Source: Gammaproteobacteria bacterium UBA2965
GTDB lineage: Bacteria; Pseudomonadota; Gammaproteobacteria; Pseudomonadales; Azotimanducaceae
Direction of reading: 5' to 3'
Assembly: GCA_002348385.1 (NCBI GenBank)
Contig: DEBD01000037.1
Span: 114,266-178,265, forward strand
Length of the DNA: 64,000 nt
Numbering within the stretch: position 1 is the first letter of the stretch; each line of letters starts with the position of its first letter. The notes below the pieces were generated by a model that had not been told where the DNA came from, ran no database searches, and saw nothing but the letters and a program-made list of their open reading frames with translations. Positions 44,842 through 55,049 of the stretch are shown here, in pieces. Position numbers and translations under genes: made by a program.

Positions 44842-46116
44842 ATGCAGCAGGAACAGATAGATACGTTACGCAAACTCATGGAGTACGAGGCGGGCCGCAC
44901 CACGCCCCCCGAAGGGTTTCCGGCGCTACCCGATATTCCCGGAGGGCGCTATACGGATGCGCGCTTTTTCGAGCTGGAAAAAGAGCACATCTGGCGAAAA
45001 TCCTGGCTGCTGGCATCCCACATAGACGAGGTGCCCGAGCCCGGCTGCTTCCGGTTGTGGGAAAACGCCGGACAACCGGTGGTCATCGTTCACGCCGACA
45101 GCGGCGCCATCAACGCTTTCTACAATACCTGCAGCCACCGGGGCGCGCCGGTAATCACCGAAGCGTCAGGACAGCGCCCGAGGCTCACCTGCAAGTACCA
45201 CGGCTGGAGCTACACCCACGATGGTGAGCTGGTCGCCATCCGCGATCCGGAGGATTTTCGCGATCTGGATTTTTCCTGCCGCGGCCTGCGACCGGTGCGC
45301 TGCGAGCGCTTCGGCAATCTCATTTTCGTCAACTTCGACGATGACGCACCCTCCCTGATGGAGTGGCTCGGCCCCATCGCAGACGAATGGAAGGAGTTTC
45401 AGTTCGAGAACTGCCGCCTGGCCGCACGCCACATTTTTGATCTCGACTGCAACTGGAAGGTGGCCATGGAGGCCAATACCGAGGTCTACCACGTTCGCAG
45501 CATTCATCCCAAGACCGTTTACCCAATGCTCGACGATCGACGCAACATCAACACCCTCTACCCCAATGGGCACGGCCGCATGGTCGCGCCAGCACAGAAA
45601 GGCGCCGAGGCTATGCGAGCCGGACGCATGGGCGAGTACCCCGAGGTGGAAACCGTGGGGGAAATCGGTCGCACCTGCACCCAGTCTTACGGAATCTTTC
45701 CCAATTGGGTGTCACCGCTGAGCCATCGTGCCATCCCGCCGCTGATTTTCTGGCCCAACGGCATCAACAAGTGCCGGCTGGAAACCTGGACCATGGCACC
45801 GGATTGGGGCGACCTGCCGGCACCGGACTCCTGGACCGTGAATCAGGGAGAGAGCCTGAATGCGGTGCTGTTGGAAGACACCGAGTTTGGCGGGTGGATC
45901 CAGAAATCCATGCAGTCATACGGCTTCCAGGGCGTGCCGCTGAGCTATCAGGAGGCGCGCATCTACCACTGGAATCAGTCCGCCGACAAGATGATCGGCA
46001 TCGACAACATTCCCCCGGAACTGCGGGTCGCACAGGTGATCGGAGACGAATGGGTATACCCCAACGACCCGCGCATCGAGCTGGCGGAAAAGGAGCTCGC
46101 GCAGTCCGCAGGCTGA
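44842..46116 (+). CDS. Rieske oxygenase, alpha subunit
   Basis: 424 aa. Rieske ligands Cys97/His99 (CSHRG) and Cys117/His120 (CKYH). The iron site follows in NTEVYHVRSIHP. ATG 44842 has GGAGGAAGGAAG just upstream; earlier in-frame starts lack one. No beta subunit. A TetR gene follows 8 bp later, making local regulation likely. Confidence 0.92.
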   Translation: MQQEQIDTLRKLMEYEAGRTTPPEGFPALPDIPGGRYTDARFFELEKEHIWRKSWLLASHIDEVPEPGCFRLWENAGQPVVIVHADSGAINAFYNTCSHRGAPVITEASGQRPRLTCKYHGWSYTHDGELVAIRDPEDFRDLDFSCRGLRPVRCERFGNLIFVNFDDDAPSLMEWLGPIADEWKEFQFENCRLAARHIFDLDCNWKVAMEANTEVYHVRSIHPKTVYPMLDDRRNINTLYPNGHGRMVAPAQKGAEAMRAGRMGEYPEVETVGEIGRTCTQSYGIFPNWVSPLSHRAIPPLIFWPNGINKCRLETWTMAPDWGDLPAPDSWTVNQGESLNAVLLEDTEFGGWIQKSMQSYGFQGVPLSYQEARIYHWNQSADKMIGIDNIPPELRVAQVIGDEWVYPNDPRIELAEKELAQSAG

Positions 46117-46124
46117 GCCGCTCC

Positions 46125-46787
46125 ATGGCCGAGCCAAAGCAAAGGCCCCTCACCAGGCTGCAGCGTCAACGCAGGGAGCGGATTCTGCAGGCGGTCCGCG
46201 ACCAGCTTGAAAGCGGGGGTTATTCGGGGGTGAGCATGCGCGACCTGGCGGAGCTCGCCGAGGTATCCCCGACCACGCTGTACAATCTGTTCGACAACAA
46301 GGACACGCTGATCATGGCGGCGCTGACCGACTTGTTGGATCAGCTCAGCAACGCGGCTGGGCAACGTATGCTGAGCGGTATCGATCGCATGCTGACCAAC
46401 TACCAGGTGACAGCGGCTCAGATCAAGGCAAGCCCGCACTACGCCCAGGCCATGACCCGCATGCTGTTCAACGCGGGCCCCGATGACCCGGTCACCCGTA
46501 TCCTGCTGCACGACCCCATCGCCAGCACCAAGCAACGGGTCATGGAGATGCAGGAAGATGGTGACATATGCGGCAACATCGACGTAGACCTGCTGGCAAG
46601 ACGAATCAGCTCCAGTAACTGGTCGGTGAACATGTTATGGATGAAGAATCTGCTCCACATCGATGAGCTGGCACGAGAGTACAAGCGCAACCTGATCCTC
46701 ATCCTGCGGCCTTTCATGGCTCCAGCCACGGCACGCAAATACCAAAGTGCGGTGTTGGGCGAAGCTCCCCTCGCCTCGGCGTCCTGA
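46125..46787 (+). CDS. TetR-family regulator
   Basis: 220 aa. RERILQAVRDQLESGGYSGV (helix 1) and MRDLAELAEVSPTTLYNLFD (helix-turn-helix). ATG 46125 gives typical length. Embedded 8 bp after the Rieske gene and before the serine hydrolase, so probably controls this operon. Confidence 0.88.
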   Translation: MAEPKQRPLTRLQRQRRERILQAVRDQLESGGYSGVSMRDLAELAEVSPTTLYNLFDNKDTLIMAALTDLLDQLSNAAGQRMLSGIDRMLTNYQVTAAQIKASPHYAQAMTRMLFNAGPDDPVTRILLHDPIASTKQRVMEMQEDGDICGNIDVDLLARRISSSNWSVNMLWMKNLLHIDELAREYKRNLILILRPFMAPATARKYQSAVLGEAPLASAS

Positions 46788-46806
46788 CCGCGGGAAGGCC
46801 TTGCTC

Positions 46807-47994
46807 GTGCGATCCGGCATTGCATTAGTGCGCATTGCGACTCGTTTGGCGGCCACAATCCCGACGCTGCTGTTTCCCATCGCACACGCGCATTTCGGCG
46901 ATGGGCCCCACCCCGTGGCGCCTGCGGAAATCCTCACCTGGAACGACGAGCAGCGCAGCGTAGGATTTCGCAGCTACGCCGACATCTTCCCCACCCGCAC
47001 TATCCGCGCGGGGGAAATCACGAGCCCACTGGTTGAGAACCACCAAGACCTGTCGGGCGTCAGCTACTCGTGGGAAGGCAAGACCTTTACGCTGGACGAC
47101 TACCTGCAAGCCAACCGGGTGGCCGGCATTATCGTCGTGCAGGGAGGGCGAATTCGCTTTGAGCGCTACCGACTCGACAGCGGCCCCTCCACGGTGTGGG
47201 TCAGCTACTCCATCGCCAAGTCCGTGGTGAGCATGCTATTCGGTGCCGCCATCGCGGACGGCTACATCGAGGGCGTGAAAGACCCAATTACCCGTTACCT
47301 GCCTCGGCTCGCAGGCGGCGCCTACGAAGGCGTATCCGTCGAGCAACTGCTGCAGATGTCTTCCGGTGTGACCTGGCAAGAGGACTACGTGGACCCGCAA
47401 GCAGACGTGTCCCGACTACCCAGCAGGATTCTGCCGCTCATCGACTACATGCAGGCGCTCCCGCGCGCAGCCAAGCCCGGAACCAAATTCAATTACTCCA
47501 CCGGAGAGACCCATCTGGCAGGCGCCGTGCTGCGCGCCGCCATCGGTAACAATCTGGCCGACTACCTCACCCACAAGATCTGGCAACCGTTCGGCATGGA
47601 GGCCGACGGCAACTGGATGCTGGGCACCAGAGGCGGCGCGGAGCACGCCGGATGCTGCATCAGCGCCACCCTGCGCGACTACGCCCGGCTAGGCCTGTTC
47701 GCCATGGGCGGCGGGGTAGCCGCGGACGGCTCCCGTATTCTGCCGCCCGACTGGATGGCCGCGTCAACTTCGCCCTCGCCCAACTTTCCGGGATACGGAT
47801 ACTTCTGGTGGCTGCGCGAGGGCGGCGCGTTTGCCGCGGTAGGCATCTACGGCCAACTCATCTGGGTCGACCCGAACAACGAGATCGTCATTGCCATGCA
47901 GAGCGCATGGCCCAGCGCTGGAAGCCGCGCGCTGGCGGGCCAACGTTGGGCCGTTGTCGACGCCATCGCCACAGCCGTGAACGCGGAGAATTGA
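46807..47994 (+). CDS. serine hydrolase, beta-lactamase class C-like, exported
   Basis: 395 aa from GTG 46807 (GGGAAGG upstream). N-terminal signal peptide ends AHA (~residue 30). The catalytic S-I-A-K (SxxK) motif and YST (FNYSTGE; YxN position is atypical) are visible, with a third GGA-type stretch near the end. Esterase, amidase or D-amino peptidase activity is possible; not clearly a beta-lactamase. Same operon as the TetR gene. Confidence 0.75.
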   Translation: MRSGIALVRIATRLAATIPTLLFPIAHAHFGDGPHPVAPAEILTWNDEQRSVGFRSYADIFPTRTIRAGEITSPLVENHQDLSGVSYSWEGKTFTLDDYLQANRVAGIIVVQGGRIRFERYRLDSGPSTVWVSYSIAKSVVSMLFGAAIADGYIEGVKDPITRYLPRLAGGAYEGVSVEQLLQMSSGVTWQEDYVDPQADVSRLPSRILPLIDYMQALPRAAKPGTKFNYSTGETHLAGAVLRAAIGNNLADYLTHKIWQPFGMEADGNWMLGTRGGAEHAGCCISATLRDYARLGLFAMGGGVAADGSRILPPDWMAASTSPSPNFPGYGYFWWLREGGAFAAVGIYGQLIWVDPNNEIVIAMQSAWPSAGSRALAGQRWAVVDAIATAVNAEN

Positions 47995-48102
47995 TGTGAG
48001 CCGACTACCCGCGGGCGCAGAAGCTTTGTTTTCATAAACGCGGGCGACGACGCGGGCACAAGAAACCGCATACACTTTGCATCGGACACGACGGGGGCCC
48101 CT

Positions 48103-49254
48103 ATGCAATTTTCGTTTTCTGAAGAGCAGCAGCAATTTCGTGACATGCTGCGGCGGTTTCTGGCGGAAACTTCACCGACCACCGAAACGCGCCGTCTCAT
48201 GGAGACCGAACAGGGTTTCGATCGCGATGTATGGGCGCGCATGAGTCAGGAATTGGGGCTGGCAGGCCTTGGTATTCCCGAGGCGCACGGAGGGGCTGGC
48301 TTCGGTATGGTGGAGGTGTGCGTCGCCCTGGAGGAAATGGGACGCGGCATTACCTGCACCCCGTACTTCGCCACCAGCGTCTTGGCCGCCAAGGCCATCG
48401 AACACGTAGCCAGCGCCACCGTGCAGGCACATCTGCTGCCGCAGATTGCGTCCGGCGAGCTCACGGCCACCCTGGCAGTTACCGAACCCGATGGCAGCCC
48501 GAACCTGGCAGATGTGAAGACGTCGGCGGTGCCAGCAGACGACGGCTACGTTCTCAATGGCGATAAGCGTTTCGTCATCGACGGCTGCAGCGCGGAGCTG
48601 CTGCTGGTGGTCGGTCGCACTCCAGAAACTTCCGGCACACACGGCCTGTCGCTGTTTCAGGTAGCCCCGGACGCGAGCGGCCTCACGCGCTCCCCTTTGG
48701 AGGTGATGGACCCAACCCGCAAGCTGGCACACCTGCACCTGGAAAACACCCCGGCCACTCTGCTGGGCGTCGCGGACGCCGCCGCTAGCGGGCTGCAGCA
48801 CACGCTCGATCTGGCCGCACTGGCACTGGCCAACGAGATGGTGGGCGGCGCCGAGCGACTGCTGGAGGATACCGTGGAGTACACGAAACTGCGGGTGCAA
48901 TTCGGCCGCACCATCGCCTCGTTTCAGGCCATTAAGCACCGATGTACTGAAATGCTACTGGCGGTGGAACTGGCCAAGTCCACGGCTTACTACGCCGCCG
49001 AAGCCGCAGACGAACAGTCACCCGAGCTTGCCGCACTAGCCAGCCAGGCGAAAGCCATGGCGGCAGACACCTACGTGCAGCTGGCCAAGGAAGCCGTTCA
49101 GCTGCATGGGGGGATCGGCTTCACCTGGGATAACGACACCCACTTGTGGTTCAAGCGTGCCAAGAGTTCGGAGGTGCTGCTGGGTGATCCAGCCTGGCAC
49201 CGCGAACGCATGATCCAGAATACGGTCGATCACATGCAGGTGGCGCAGGCATGA
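48103..49254 (+). CDS. acyl-CoA dehydrogenase, first of a pair
   Basis: 383 aa. FSFSEEQQQFRDMLRRFLAE start, LAVTEPDGSPNLADVKT and the flavin-binding ... LHGGIGFTWDNDTHLWFKRA end are typical. Overlaps the next gene in ATGA (49251-49254). Two such unlike subunits often form a heterotetrameric (alpha2beta2) dehydrogenase in steroid and terpenoid degradation; that is inferred. Confidence 0.9.
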   Translation: MQFSFSEEQQQFRDMLRRFLAETSPTTETRRLMETEQGFDRDVWARMSQELGLAGLGIPEAHGGAGFGMVEVCVALEEMGRGITCTPYFATSVLAAKAIEHVASATVQAHLLPQIASGELTATLAVTEPDGSPNLADVKTSAVPADDGYVLNGDKRFVIDGCSAELLLVVGRTPETSGTHGLSLFQVAPDASGLTRSPLEVMDPTRKLAHLHLENTPATLLGVADAAASGLQHTLDLAALALANEMVGGAERLLEDTVEYTKLRVQFGRTIASFQAIKHRCTEMLLAVELAKSTAYYAAEAADEQSPELAALASQAKAMAADTYVQLAKEAVQLHGGIGFTWDNDTHLWFKRAKSSEVLLGDPAWHRERMIQNTVDHMQVAQA

Positions 49255-50504
49255 GCGAATCCAACGAAGAACAAGTGCGAACCGAGGTACGCGAATGGCT
49301 GGCCGCCAACTGGAACCCATCATTGTCACTGCAGGAGTGGCGTAACAGGCTGGTGGACAGTGGCTGGGGAATGGCCGACTGGCCATCCGAGTGGCACGGC
49401 CGTGACCTGCCCGCACGTCTTGTACGTTTGGTGGAAGACGAGTTTGCTGCAGCCGGTGCGGTGGGTGCCGCCCGTCAGGGAATTCGGCTGCTGGCGGCCG
49501 CCACACTGCTGGAACACGGCAGCGACGCCCACAAAGCGCAATTCCTGCGCCGCATCCTCACTGGCGAAGATACCTGGTGCCAGCTGTTCAGCGAGCCTGG
49601 CAGCGGCTCGGATCTGGCAGGCGCCACCACGCGCGCGGAGCTCAAAGGCGACAAGTGGATCATCAACGGACAAAAGCTATGGACTACCAGCGCGCACCAC
49701 GCAGACTGGGGGCTGCTGCTGGCCCGGACCAACCTGGATGTCCCGAAGCACGAGGGGATGACCTATTTCGTTATCAACATGCGACAACCCGGGGTAGAGG
49801 TGCAACCGCTCAAACAAATGAACGGGCACGCGTCTTTCAACCAGGTGTTTTTCACCGACGCCGAGGTTCAGCGCGACCACCTCGTTGGAGAGCTTAACAA
49901 GGGTTGGACCGTGGCCATGACCACGCTGGCCCATGAGCGGCGGCGGGCCGACGGCGCCCGCGCCACGGCCGAACAAGAAGGTGGGCCAGTGCGGCAAGGC
50001 CGAATCTACGAAGAGGAAGCCGCCGAGAGCGCCACCCTGCTCGAACCCTACAAGTGGTATCCCCAGCGTGCCGGGCGGGTCGACCTGGCGCTGCCCAGAG
50101 CAGTTGAAACGGGCCGCATCGACGACCCAGTGGTGCGCCAGGAACTGGCCAAGCTGCTCAGCCTGGCCCGCGCCACCGAGTGGACCGCCCGGCGCGCCAG
50201 GGCAGAGCAGCAACGAGGCCAGCCGCCTGGGCCGGGCGGATCGTTAGGCAAGCTGGCCGCCAGCCACGTGGCCAGGGCGGCGGCTCATGTTCACACCATC
50301 ATCTCTGGCGCCGATGCATTGTTGTCCGGCGACCATTCACCCCATGACGGCACCATCGCCGAGATCCTGGTGTCGGTGCCCGGGGGCTCCATCGCTGGCG
50401 GTACAGATGAGATTCAGCGCAACATCATTGCCGAAAGAGTGCTGCTCATGCCCAAGGAAGCCCGGTTCGATACCGGGCCCTTTAGGGAAGTGAGAAGGAA
50501 CTGA
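49251..50504 (+). CDS. acyl-CoA dehydrogenase, second of a pair
   Basis: 417 aa. FSEPGSGSDLAGATTRAELK and GGTDEIQRNIIAERVLLMP are the flavin and C-terminal motifs. A Pro/Arg/Ala-rich insertion (from ~225, TAEQEGGPVRQG) is characteristic of steroid-type FadE subunits. Starts inside the previous gene's stop (ATGA). Confidence 0.9.
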   Translation: MSESNEEQVRTEVREWLAANWNPSLSLQEWRNRLVDSGWGMADWPSEWHGRDLPARLVRLVEDEFAAAGAVGAARQGIRLLAAATLLEHGSDAHKAQFLRRILTGEDTWCQLFSEPGSGSDLAGATTRAELKGDKWIINGQKLWTTSAHHADWGLLLARTNLDVPKHEGMTYFVINMRQPGVEVQPLKQMNGHASFNQVFFTDAEVQRDHLVGELNKGWTVAMTTLAHERRRADGARATAEQEGGPVRQGRIYEEEAAESATLLEPYKWYPQRAGRVDLALPRAVETGRIDDPVVRQELAKLLSLARATEWTARRARAEQQRGQPPGPGGSLGKLAASHVARAAAHVHTIISGADALLSGDHSPHDGTIAEILVSVPGGSIAGGTDEIQRNIIAERVLLMPKEARFDTGPFREVRRN

Positions 50505-50794
50505 CAGGTGGAGAGGTTCGGCTTGATGCCACGCCCTTGAAGCCAACTACCCTGCGCAAAAGGCGTGAATCACCAGAGCAGTACGGGGTCTACTAACAAG
50601 GCGCTGCAGCAAACGGACCCGCCGGTTCACTAGTGAGTCGACGGACCGCCTCTTCCATGATGAGCAGCGCTTTCTCCCTCACCACCGGGAAAGCAACGTG
50701 GTAGGCGGCGAATACAGGTACACGCTGTCTTTCGGCGCGTCCTCCATAGTAGGCTAGGGGTTCGCTGCCAGACCAACCCTGTAAGGGAGCTCAA
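50505..50794. other. intergenic region with no supported gene
   Basis: About 290 bp between the dehydrogenase and hydratase. On the minus strand a frame stays open from ~50790 to a stop at 50593-50595 with protein-like composition (ending MEEAVRRLTSEP...) but no start signal; it may be a decayed gene end. Confidence 0.3.
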
Positions 50795-51604
50795 ATGTTC
50801 GAATCCGATTCCGCGGCCCTGGGCTTCGAGCTCGACGACGGCGTGGCCACCATCACATTCAATCGCCCCGAAGCGCGCAACGCTCTGAACGACGACGTGA
50901 CGCGCAACTTCGCGCCAGCCCTGGCCTGGTGCGCGGAGTCCGACGACGTGAGAGCGGTAATTCTCACCGGGGCCGGCGGCGCATTCTGCGCGGGGGCCGA
51001 CGTGGGGCGGCGGCGTCCGGGAGAGCAGGAAGAGCCGCCCACCATCGAGGCGCAATTCCAGGCCATGAAAGAACGCCACCGCTCAATGGGAACTGCCTTG
51101 TACGCGCTGCGCAAACCCACCATCGCCGCGGTGCCCGGCGCGGCCGCGGGCGCCGGAATGACCTTTGCGCTGGCGTGCGATATGCGCCTTGCCGCTACCA
51201 GCGCCTTTTTCACCACGGCCTATGCCCGCATCGGCCTGTCCGGCGATTACGGCGTTGCCTGGCTACTGTCTCGGGTGGTGACCCCGGCCTATGCCCGCCA
51301 GCTCCTCCTCACCTCCGAACGCGTCAGCGCCGAGCAGGCGCTCGCCAAGGGGCTTGTGAACTACGTGTATCCCGACGACGCACTCATGGACGAGGCGCGC
51401 AGCCTGGCGAAGCAGTTTGCCGCCGGCCCCCCCATTGCCTATCGCTACATCAAAGACAACCTGGACGAAGCCTTTCTGCTGGATCACCCCACCGCCGTGG
51501 CTCACGAAACCCAACGCGTGGTCAAATCGGGCTCAACCCACGACTCCCGCGAAGCACGGGCCGCATTTGCAGAGAAGCGCAAGCCGAAGTTTCAGGGACG
51601 CTAA
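50795..51604 (+). CDS. enoyl-CoA hydratase/isomerase
   Basis: 269 aa crotonase fold. ITFNRPEARNALNDDV, VILTGAGGAFCAGADVG (oxyanion) and VPGAAAGAGMTFALACDMRL are typical. AAGGGAGC precedes the ATG. End of the plus-strand run; converges on the alkaline phosphatase. Confidence 0.9.
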   Translation: MFESDSAALGFELDDGVATITFNRPEARNALNDDVTRNFAPALAWCAESDDVRAVILTGAGGAFCAGADVGRRRPGEQEEPPTIEAQFQAMKERHRSMGTALYALRKPTIAAVPGAAAGAGMTFALACDMRLAATSAFFTTAYARIGLSGDYGVAWLLSRVVTPAYARQLLLTSERVSAEQALAKGLVNYVYPDDALMDEARSLAKQFAAGPPIAYRYIKDNLDEAFLLDHPTAVAHETQRVVKSGSTHDSREARAAFAEKRKPKFQGR

Positions 51605-51630
51605 TCATCAGCCACGACCGGGAGAACGCG

Positions 51631-53040
51631 CTACTCAGCGTCGCCCCATAGCGCCTGGTGCATTGTGGCGTAGATTTCATTCTGGTCCATCACCCCGTTG
51701 ACGCCGTCCGCTCCAGGGCCGCGGGCATATGCGGGCACGTCCTCCCCTGCATGGGTTTCCACAGGTAGAGGAACGGCCGCGATCTGGCGATAGGTGTGCG
51801 CCGTGGTATCCACGTCGGTGAGGTCAGGCAACTCCTTTAAGTACCCCGGCCCATTGGCATAACTCAACGTGGTGTAGGGCCGACCCTCTGCGTCTAGCTG
51901 CTCCTGGCCGCCAACGGCTACTTTTCCGAGGATGGGATTGCCCCTGCTCGGGTAACCGCTGATGGTGAAGGTGTGGCTGTGATCCGCGGTCACGATGATC
52001 AACGTATCCGCGGCGCTGGTGAGATTCACGGCGCGCTGAACGGCATCCGAAAGGGCCACCGTGTCAACCAGGGCGCGATAGGCGTTGGAAAAGTGATGCG
52101 CGTGATCAATGCGGCCAGCCTCTACCATGAGGAAATAGCCCTCACCGTCTCTGCGCAATCGACGAATAGCGAACTCGGTCATGTCCGCCAGCGAGGGCTC
52201 GCCGCCCGCGTCTGCCCGCCGATCCGCCTCGAATTCCAGATGAGAGCGCTCGAAAAGGCCAAGCACCTGGCCGACAGCCTCAGGGCGAACGGCTGCGAAT
52301 TCTTCACTGTTCCAGACGTAGCTACGGTTTTCAGCACCGCTCAACCAGTCTGCGACCAGATCGCGGCCGTCTTCACGACTGCCATGTCTGCCGGGGTCTT
52401 CTGGATCCGCCTGCTCGCGCGCAATAAAGTGAGCTCGACCACCACCCAACATGACATCTAAGCCGTCGCCTTGTGGGAACTCCACAAGCTGCCTGGCGAT
52501 GTCCACACACCCGGCCTCTATCGCCGCTGCCGGCATCATCGCATCGGCTTCCCAATTGCGTTCGGGCGAATGTGCGTACGTTGCCGCAGGGGTCGCGTGA
52601 GTGATAGTGGCCGTGGAAACAATGCCAGTGGCCATTCCCCGTTCTTCGGCCTGTTCGAGGATGGTGGGCAAGGGGTTGTCCAGCGCCGCCTCGCAATCAC
52701 CTCGCCCAACATCCGCAGCCACACTGATGGCTCCTGCGCGCACCTTCCTACCGGTGACCATGGCGGTCATGGTGCCGGCAGAGTCCGGCACCTGCATATC
52801 TGTATTGTACGTCTTGACCAGCGCGGAGGCCGGGAAGCGCTCGAAGCTCAGGTAGTTCTCTTCGCCGCTGTCTCCGCGCGTCTGTCCCTCGTATATCCGG
52901 GCGGCGGTGACGGTGGAGACGCCCATACCATCGCCAACGAACAGGATCACGTTGAGCGCCCTGTTGGACTCAGCTTCGCCCGTCGGCCCGCCGGCGCAAC
53001 CGCACACCACAACCAGCATGGCGATCATCATTCCTTTCAT
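51631..53040 (-). CDS. alkaline phosphatase, lipoprotein
   Basis: 469 aa. Signal peptide with lipobox-like VCGC (Cys15). Nucleophile Ser in QVPDSAGTMTAMVTGRK, metal ligands in ILFVGDGMGVSTV, HAHHFSNAYR and TADHSHTF. PhoA-like, periplasmic or outer-membrane anchored; frees phosphate. Last gene of the long minus-strand operon 51631-59566, 31 bp after the dienelactone hydrolase. Confidence 0.9.
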   Translation of the reverse strand: MKGMMIAMLVVVCGCAGGPTGEAESNRALNVILFVGDGMGVSTVTAARIYEGQTRGDSGEENYLSFERFPASALVKTYNTDMQVPDSAGTMTAMVTGRKVRAGAISVAADVGRGDCEAALDNPLPTILEQAEERGMATGIVSTATITHATPAATYAHSPERNWEADAMMPAAAIEAGCVDIARQLVEFPQGDGLDVMLGGGRAHFIAREQADPEDPGRHGSREDGRDLVADWLSGAENRSYVWNSEEFAAVRPEAVGQVLGLFERSHLEFEADRRADAGGEPSLADMTEFAIRRLRRDGEGYFLMVEAGRIDHAHHFSNAYRALVDTVALSDAVQRAVNLTSAADTLIIVTADHSHTFTISGYPSRGNPILGKVAVGGQEQLDAEGRPYTTLSYANGPGYLKELPDLTDVDTTAHTYRQIAAVPLPVETHAGEDVPAYARGPGADGVNGVMDQNEIYATMHQALWGDAE

Positions 53041-53071
53041 TGCGACTTCCTCGCGCTACGCTGCAACACAG

Positions 53072-53797
53072 CTAGTTCAGATTCCGGGTGAACAGATCGA
53101 GCACCCGATCCCAGTGCTTTTCGGACGCCTCTCGGTGATAACGCTCACCGCTGGGAGCAAACCCGTGTATCGCACCTTCCATGAAGTCGATGCGATAGTT
53201 GACGCCGGCGTCGGACAGCGCCTTGTCCATGATGTGCATTTCTTCTTCCGTAGCGGTGGGATCGTTGTCGGCCCATGCGAAGTACACTTCCGCGCTGATG
53301 TTGTCCAACTGAGTGTGCGGCGAGTCTGCCTGGTCGGTGACCACCCAAGCTCCGTGAACCGACGCGATGGCGCCCACCCGCTCGCCCATGGTCTGGGCCA
53401 GCGCCATCACCAGCGGCCCGCTCATGCAGAATCCTACCGCGCCGATCTTGGCGGCGAGATCCGCCTTGTCGCTGGTGGCAGCGTGAGCAAGCAGCGCCTG
53501 CGCATCGGGTACGATCCCTTCGCGGGTCACCCCCGCCATGAGTTCGCGGCGCAGGTGCATGTCCTCGTCGCTGGCCCCAAACTCGCGGTAGGGGCTCTGT
53601 CGGTAGTAGAGAAAGGGCATCAGCACATAGTAGCCGGCACTTGCCATCCGAGCCGCCATGTCCTTCAGCGCCGGGCGGATACTGGGCGCATCCATCAGAT
53701 AGAGGACTATCGGATATGGCCCGCCATCCTCGGGGTGATATTCGAACGTCGTCATGCTGCCATCCGGCGTCTGCACTTGGATCTCACGCTCGATCAT
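53072..53797 (-). CDS. dienelactone hydrolase-family protein
   Basis: 241 aa alpha/beta hydrolase. GFCMSGPLVM has the Cys nucleophile (GxCxG), later HGFAP supplies His. Start ATG 53797 (MIEREIQVQTPDG); the frame continues upstream without family sequence. Would open lactones or short esters late in the pathway. Confidence 0.88.
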   Translation of the reverse strand: MIEREIQVQTPDGSMTTFEYHPEDGGPYPIVLYLMDAPSIRPALKDMAARMASAGYYVLMPFLYYRQSPYREFGASDEDMHLRRELMAGVTREGIVPDAQALLAHAATSDKADLAAKIGAVGFCMSGPLVMALAQTMGERVGAIASVHGAWVVTDQADSPHTQLDNISAEVYFAWADNDPTATEEEMHIMDKALSDAGVNYRIDFMEGAIHGFAPSGERYHREASEKHWDRVLDLFTRNLN

Positions 53798-53869
53798 GGG
53801 TACCTCGCTGGTCAGTGACCGTTGTGCGCCATCAATCGTGCAGGTGCGGCTAGTGGCACGCAACGGGCA

Positions 53870-55024
53870 TCAAGTAGACAGAATGGTCACGCCGCTGATA
53901 CCGGGCGCCCCATACACGTGGGTGTACGCCACCTTGGGATTACCCGGCACCTGACGCTCACCAGCACCACCCCGGAGCTGCAGCACGTTCTCGTAGACCT
54001 GACGCAGCCCCGACGCACCGATGGGCTCGCCGTTGGCAATGCAGCCGCCGTCCGTATTCACCGGAAAACGACCATCGATTTCAGTCTCGCCACGCTCCAG
54101 CATCCACTCCTGCTCGCCGTCCTCGCAGAAACCGTTCTCGGCCATGTGCATGATCTCAGCACCCGACTCCGTGTCCTGCAACTGCGCCACATCAACATCT
54201 TCGGGCCCGATGCCGGCGAACTCGAAGGCCGCTTTGGAGGCATCCATGGTAGGCCCATCACACTCGTCGTTGGACAGATAGGAGGCCTTGACCTCGAAAC
54301 TCCCGTAACGTCTCGAGCGCATCACAGCGGCTTTCAGATAGATGGGCTTGGAAGTGTATTTGTGGGCCTGGTCCGCCCGACACAACACCATAGCCACCCC
54401 GCCCTCTCCCGGAGAGCAGAACATATACTGAGTCAGCGGATAGGCCAGCATGCGCGACTGCAGAATCTCGTCTTCGGTGAACGCCTGCTTGCGCCAGGCC
54501 ATGGGGTTCATGGAGCCGTTGCGTGTGGCCTTGGCAGCCACACGAGCCAGCGTGCGGTGACTGATCTGGTGCTTTTGCATGTAGCGATTGATCTTCATGG
54601 CAAAAAACTGCGGGTTGATGGCCATACCGCTGCCGCCGTACCAGTCCGCCCCGCCGTCAACAGGATGCACAGGGCGGTCGCTGGCGAAGGCTCCGCGAGG
54701 ATGCTTATCGAAGCCGACGGCTATGCCAATGTCCTGGATGCCCGCCATGATCATGTTGTAGGCAGTGGACAGTGCCGTGCCGCCAGTAGCACAACCGTTG
54801 ACCACATTGACGAACTGCAGTCCCGTAAGCCCCATCATGCTCACCATCTGATCCGGTGCCCCCGCCGCCATGCTGCCACCTACGGCAAAGCCAAGGTCTT
54901 TCCAACCGATGCCGGCATCCCTGCAGGCTTCACGCGCTGCTATAGCCCCCTGCTCCATGCCGGTGACACCTTCATGCCGGCCGAACGGGTGCATGCCGAT
55001 GCCGACGATTGCTACTTCATTCAT
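53870..55024 (-). CDS. thiolase-fold protein, SCP2/lipid-transfer type
   Basis: 384 aa. Cys78 in NVVNGCATGG is the acylation site; near the C-terminus, the usual GHPxGASG reads GEPIGASG, with Glu replacing the catalytic His. That matches the pattern of Ltp2-type aldolases/thiolases that work with a DUF35 partner. ATG 55024 has AGGAGAACG upstream. The DUF35 gene precedes it (25-bp gap), so the two probably form one enzyme. Confidence 0.88.
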   Translation of the reverse strand: MNEVAIVGIGMHPFGRHEGVTGMEQGAIAAREACRDAGIGWKDLGFAVGGSMAAGAPDQMVSMMGLTGLQFVNVVNGCATGGTALSTAYNMIMAGIQDIGIAVGFDKHPRGAFASDRPVHPVDGGADWYGGSGMAINPQFFAMKINRYMQKHQISHRTLARVAAKATRNGSMNPMAWRKQAFTEDEILQSRMLAYPLTQYMFCSPGEGGVAMVLCRADQAHKYTSKPIYLKAAVMRSRRYGSFEVKASYLSNDECDGPTMDASKAAFEFAGIGPEDVDVAQLQDTESGAEIMHMAENGFCEDGEQEWMLERGETEIDGRFPVNTDGGCIANGEPIGASGLRQVYENVLQLRGGAGERQVPGNPKVAYTHVYGAPGISGVTILST

Positions 55025-55049
55025 TGCGTTCTCCTGCTTGTCCGGTGCG

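Noticed and set aside
50593..50790. Minus-strand open stretch
   Set aside because: Protein-like composition but no start codon with a ribosome binding site and no recognised family; noted only as a possible remnant.
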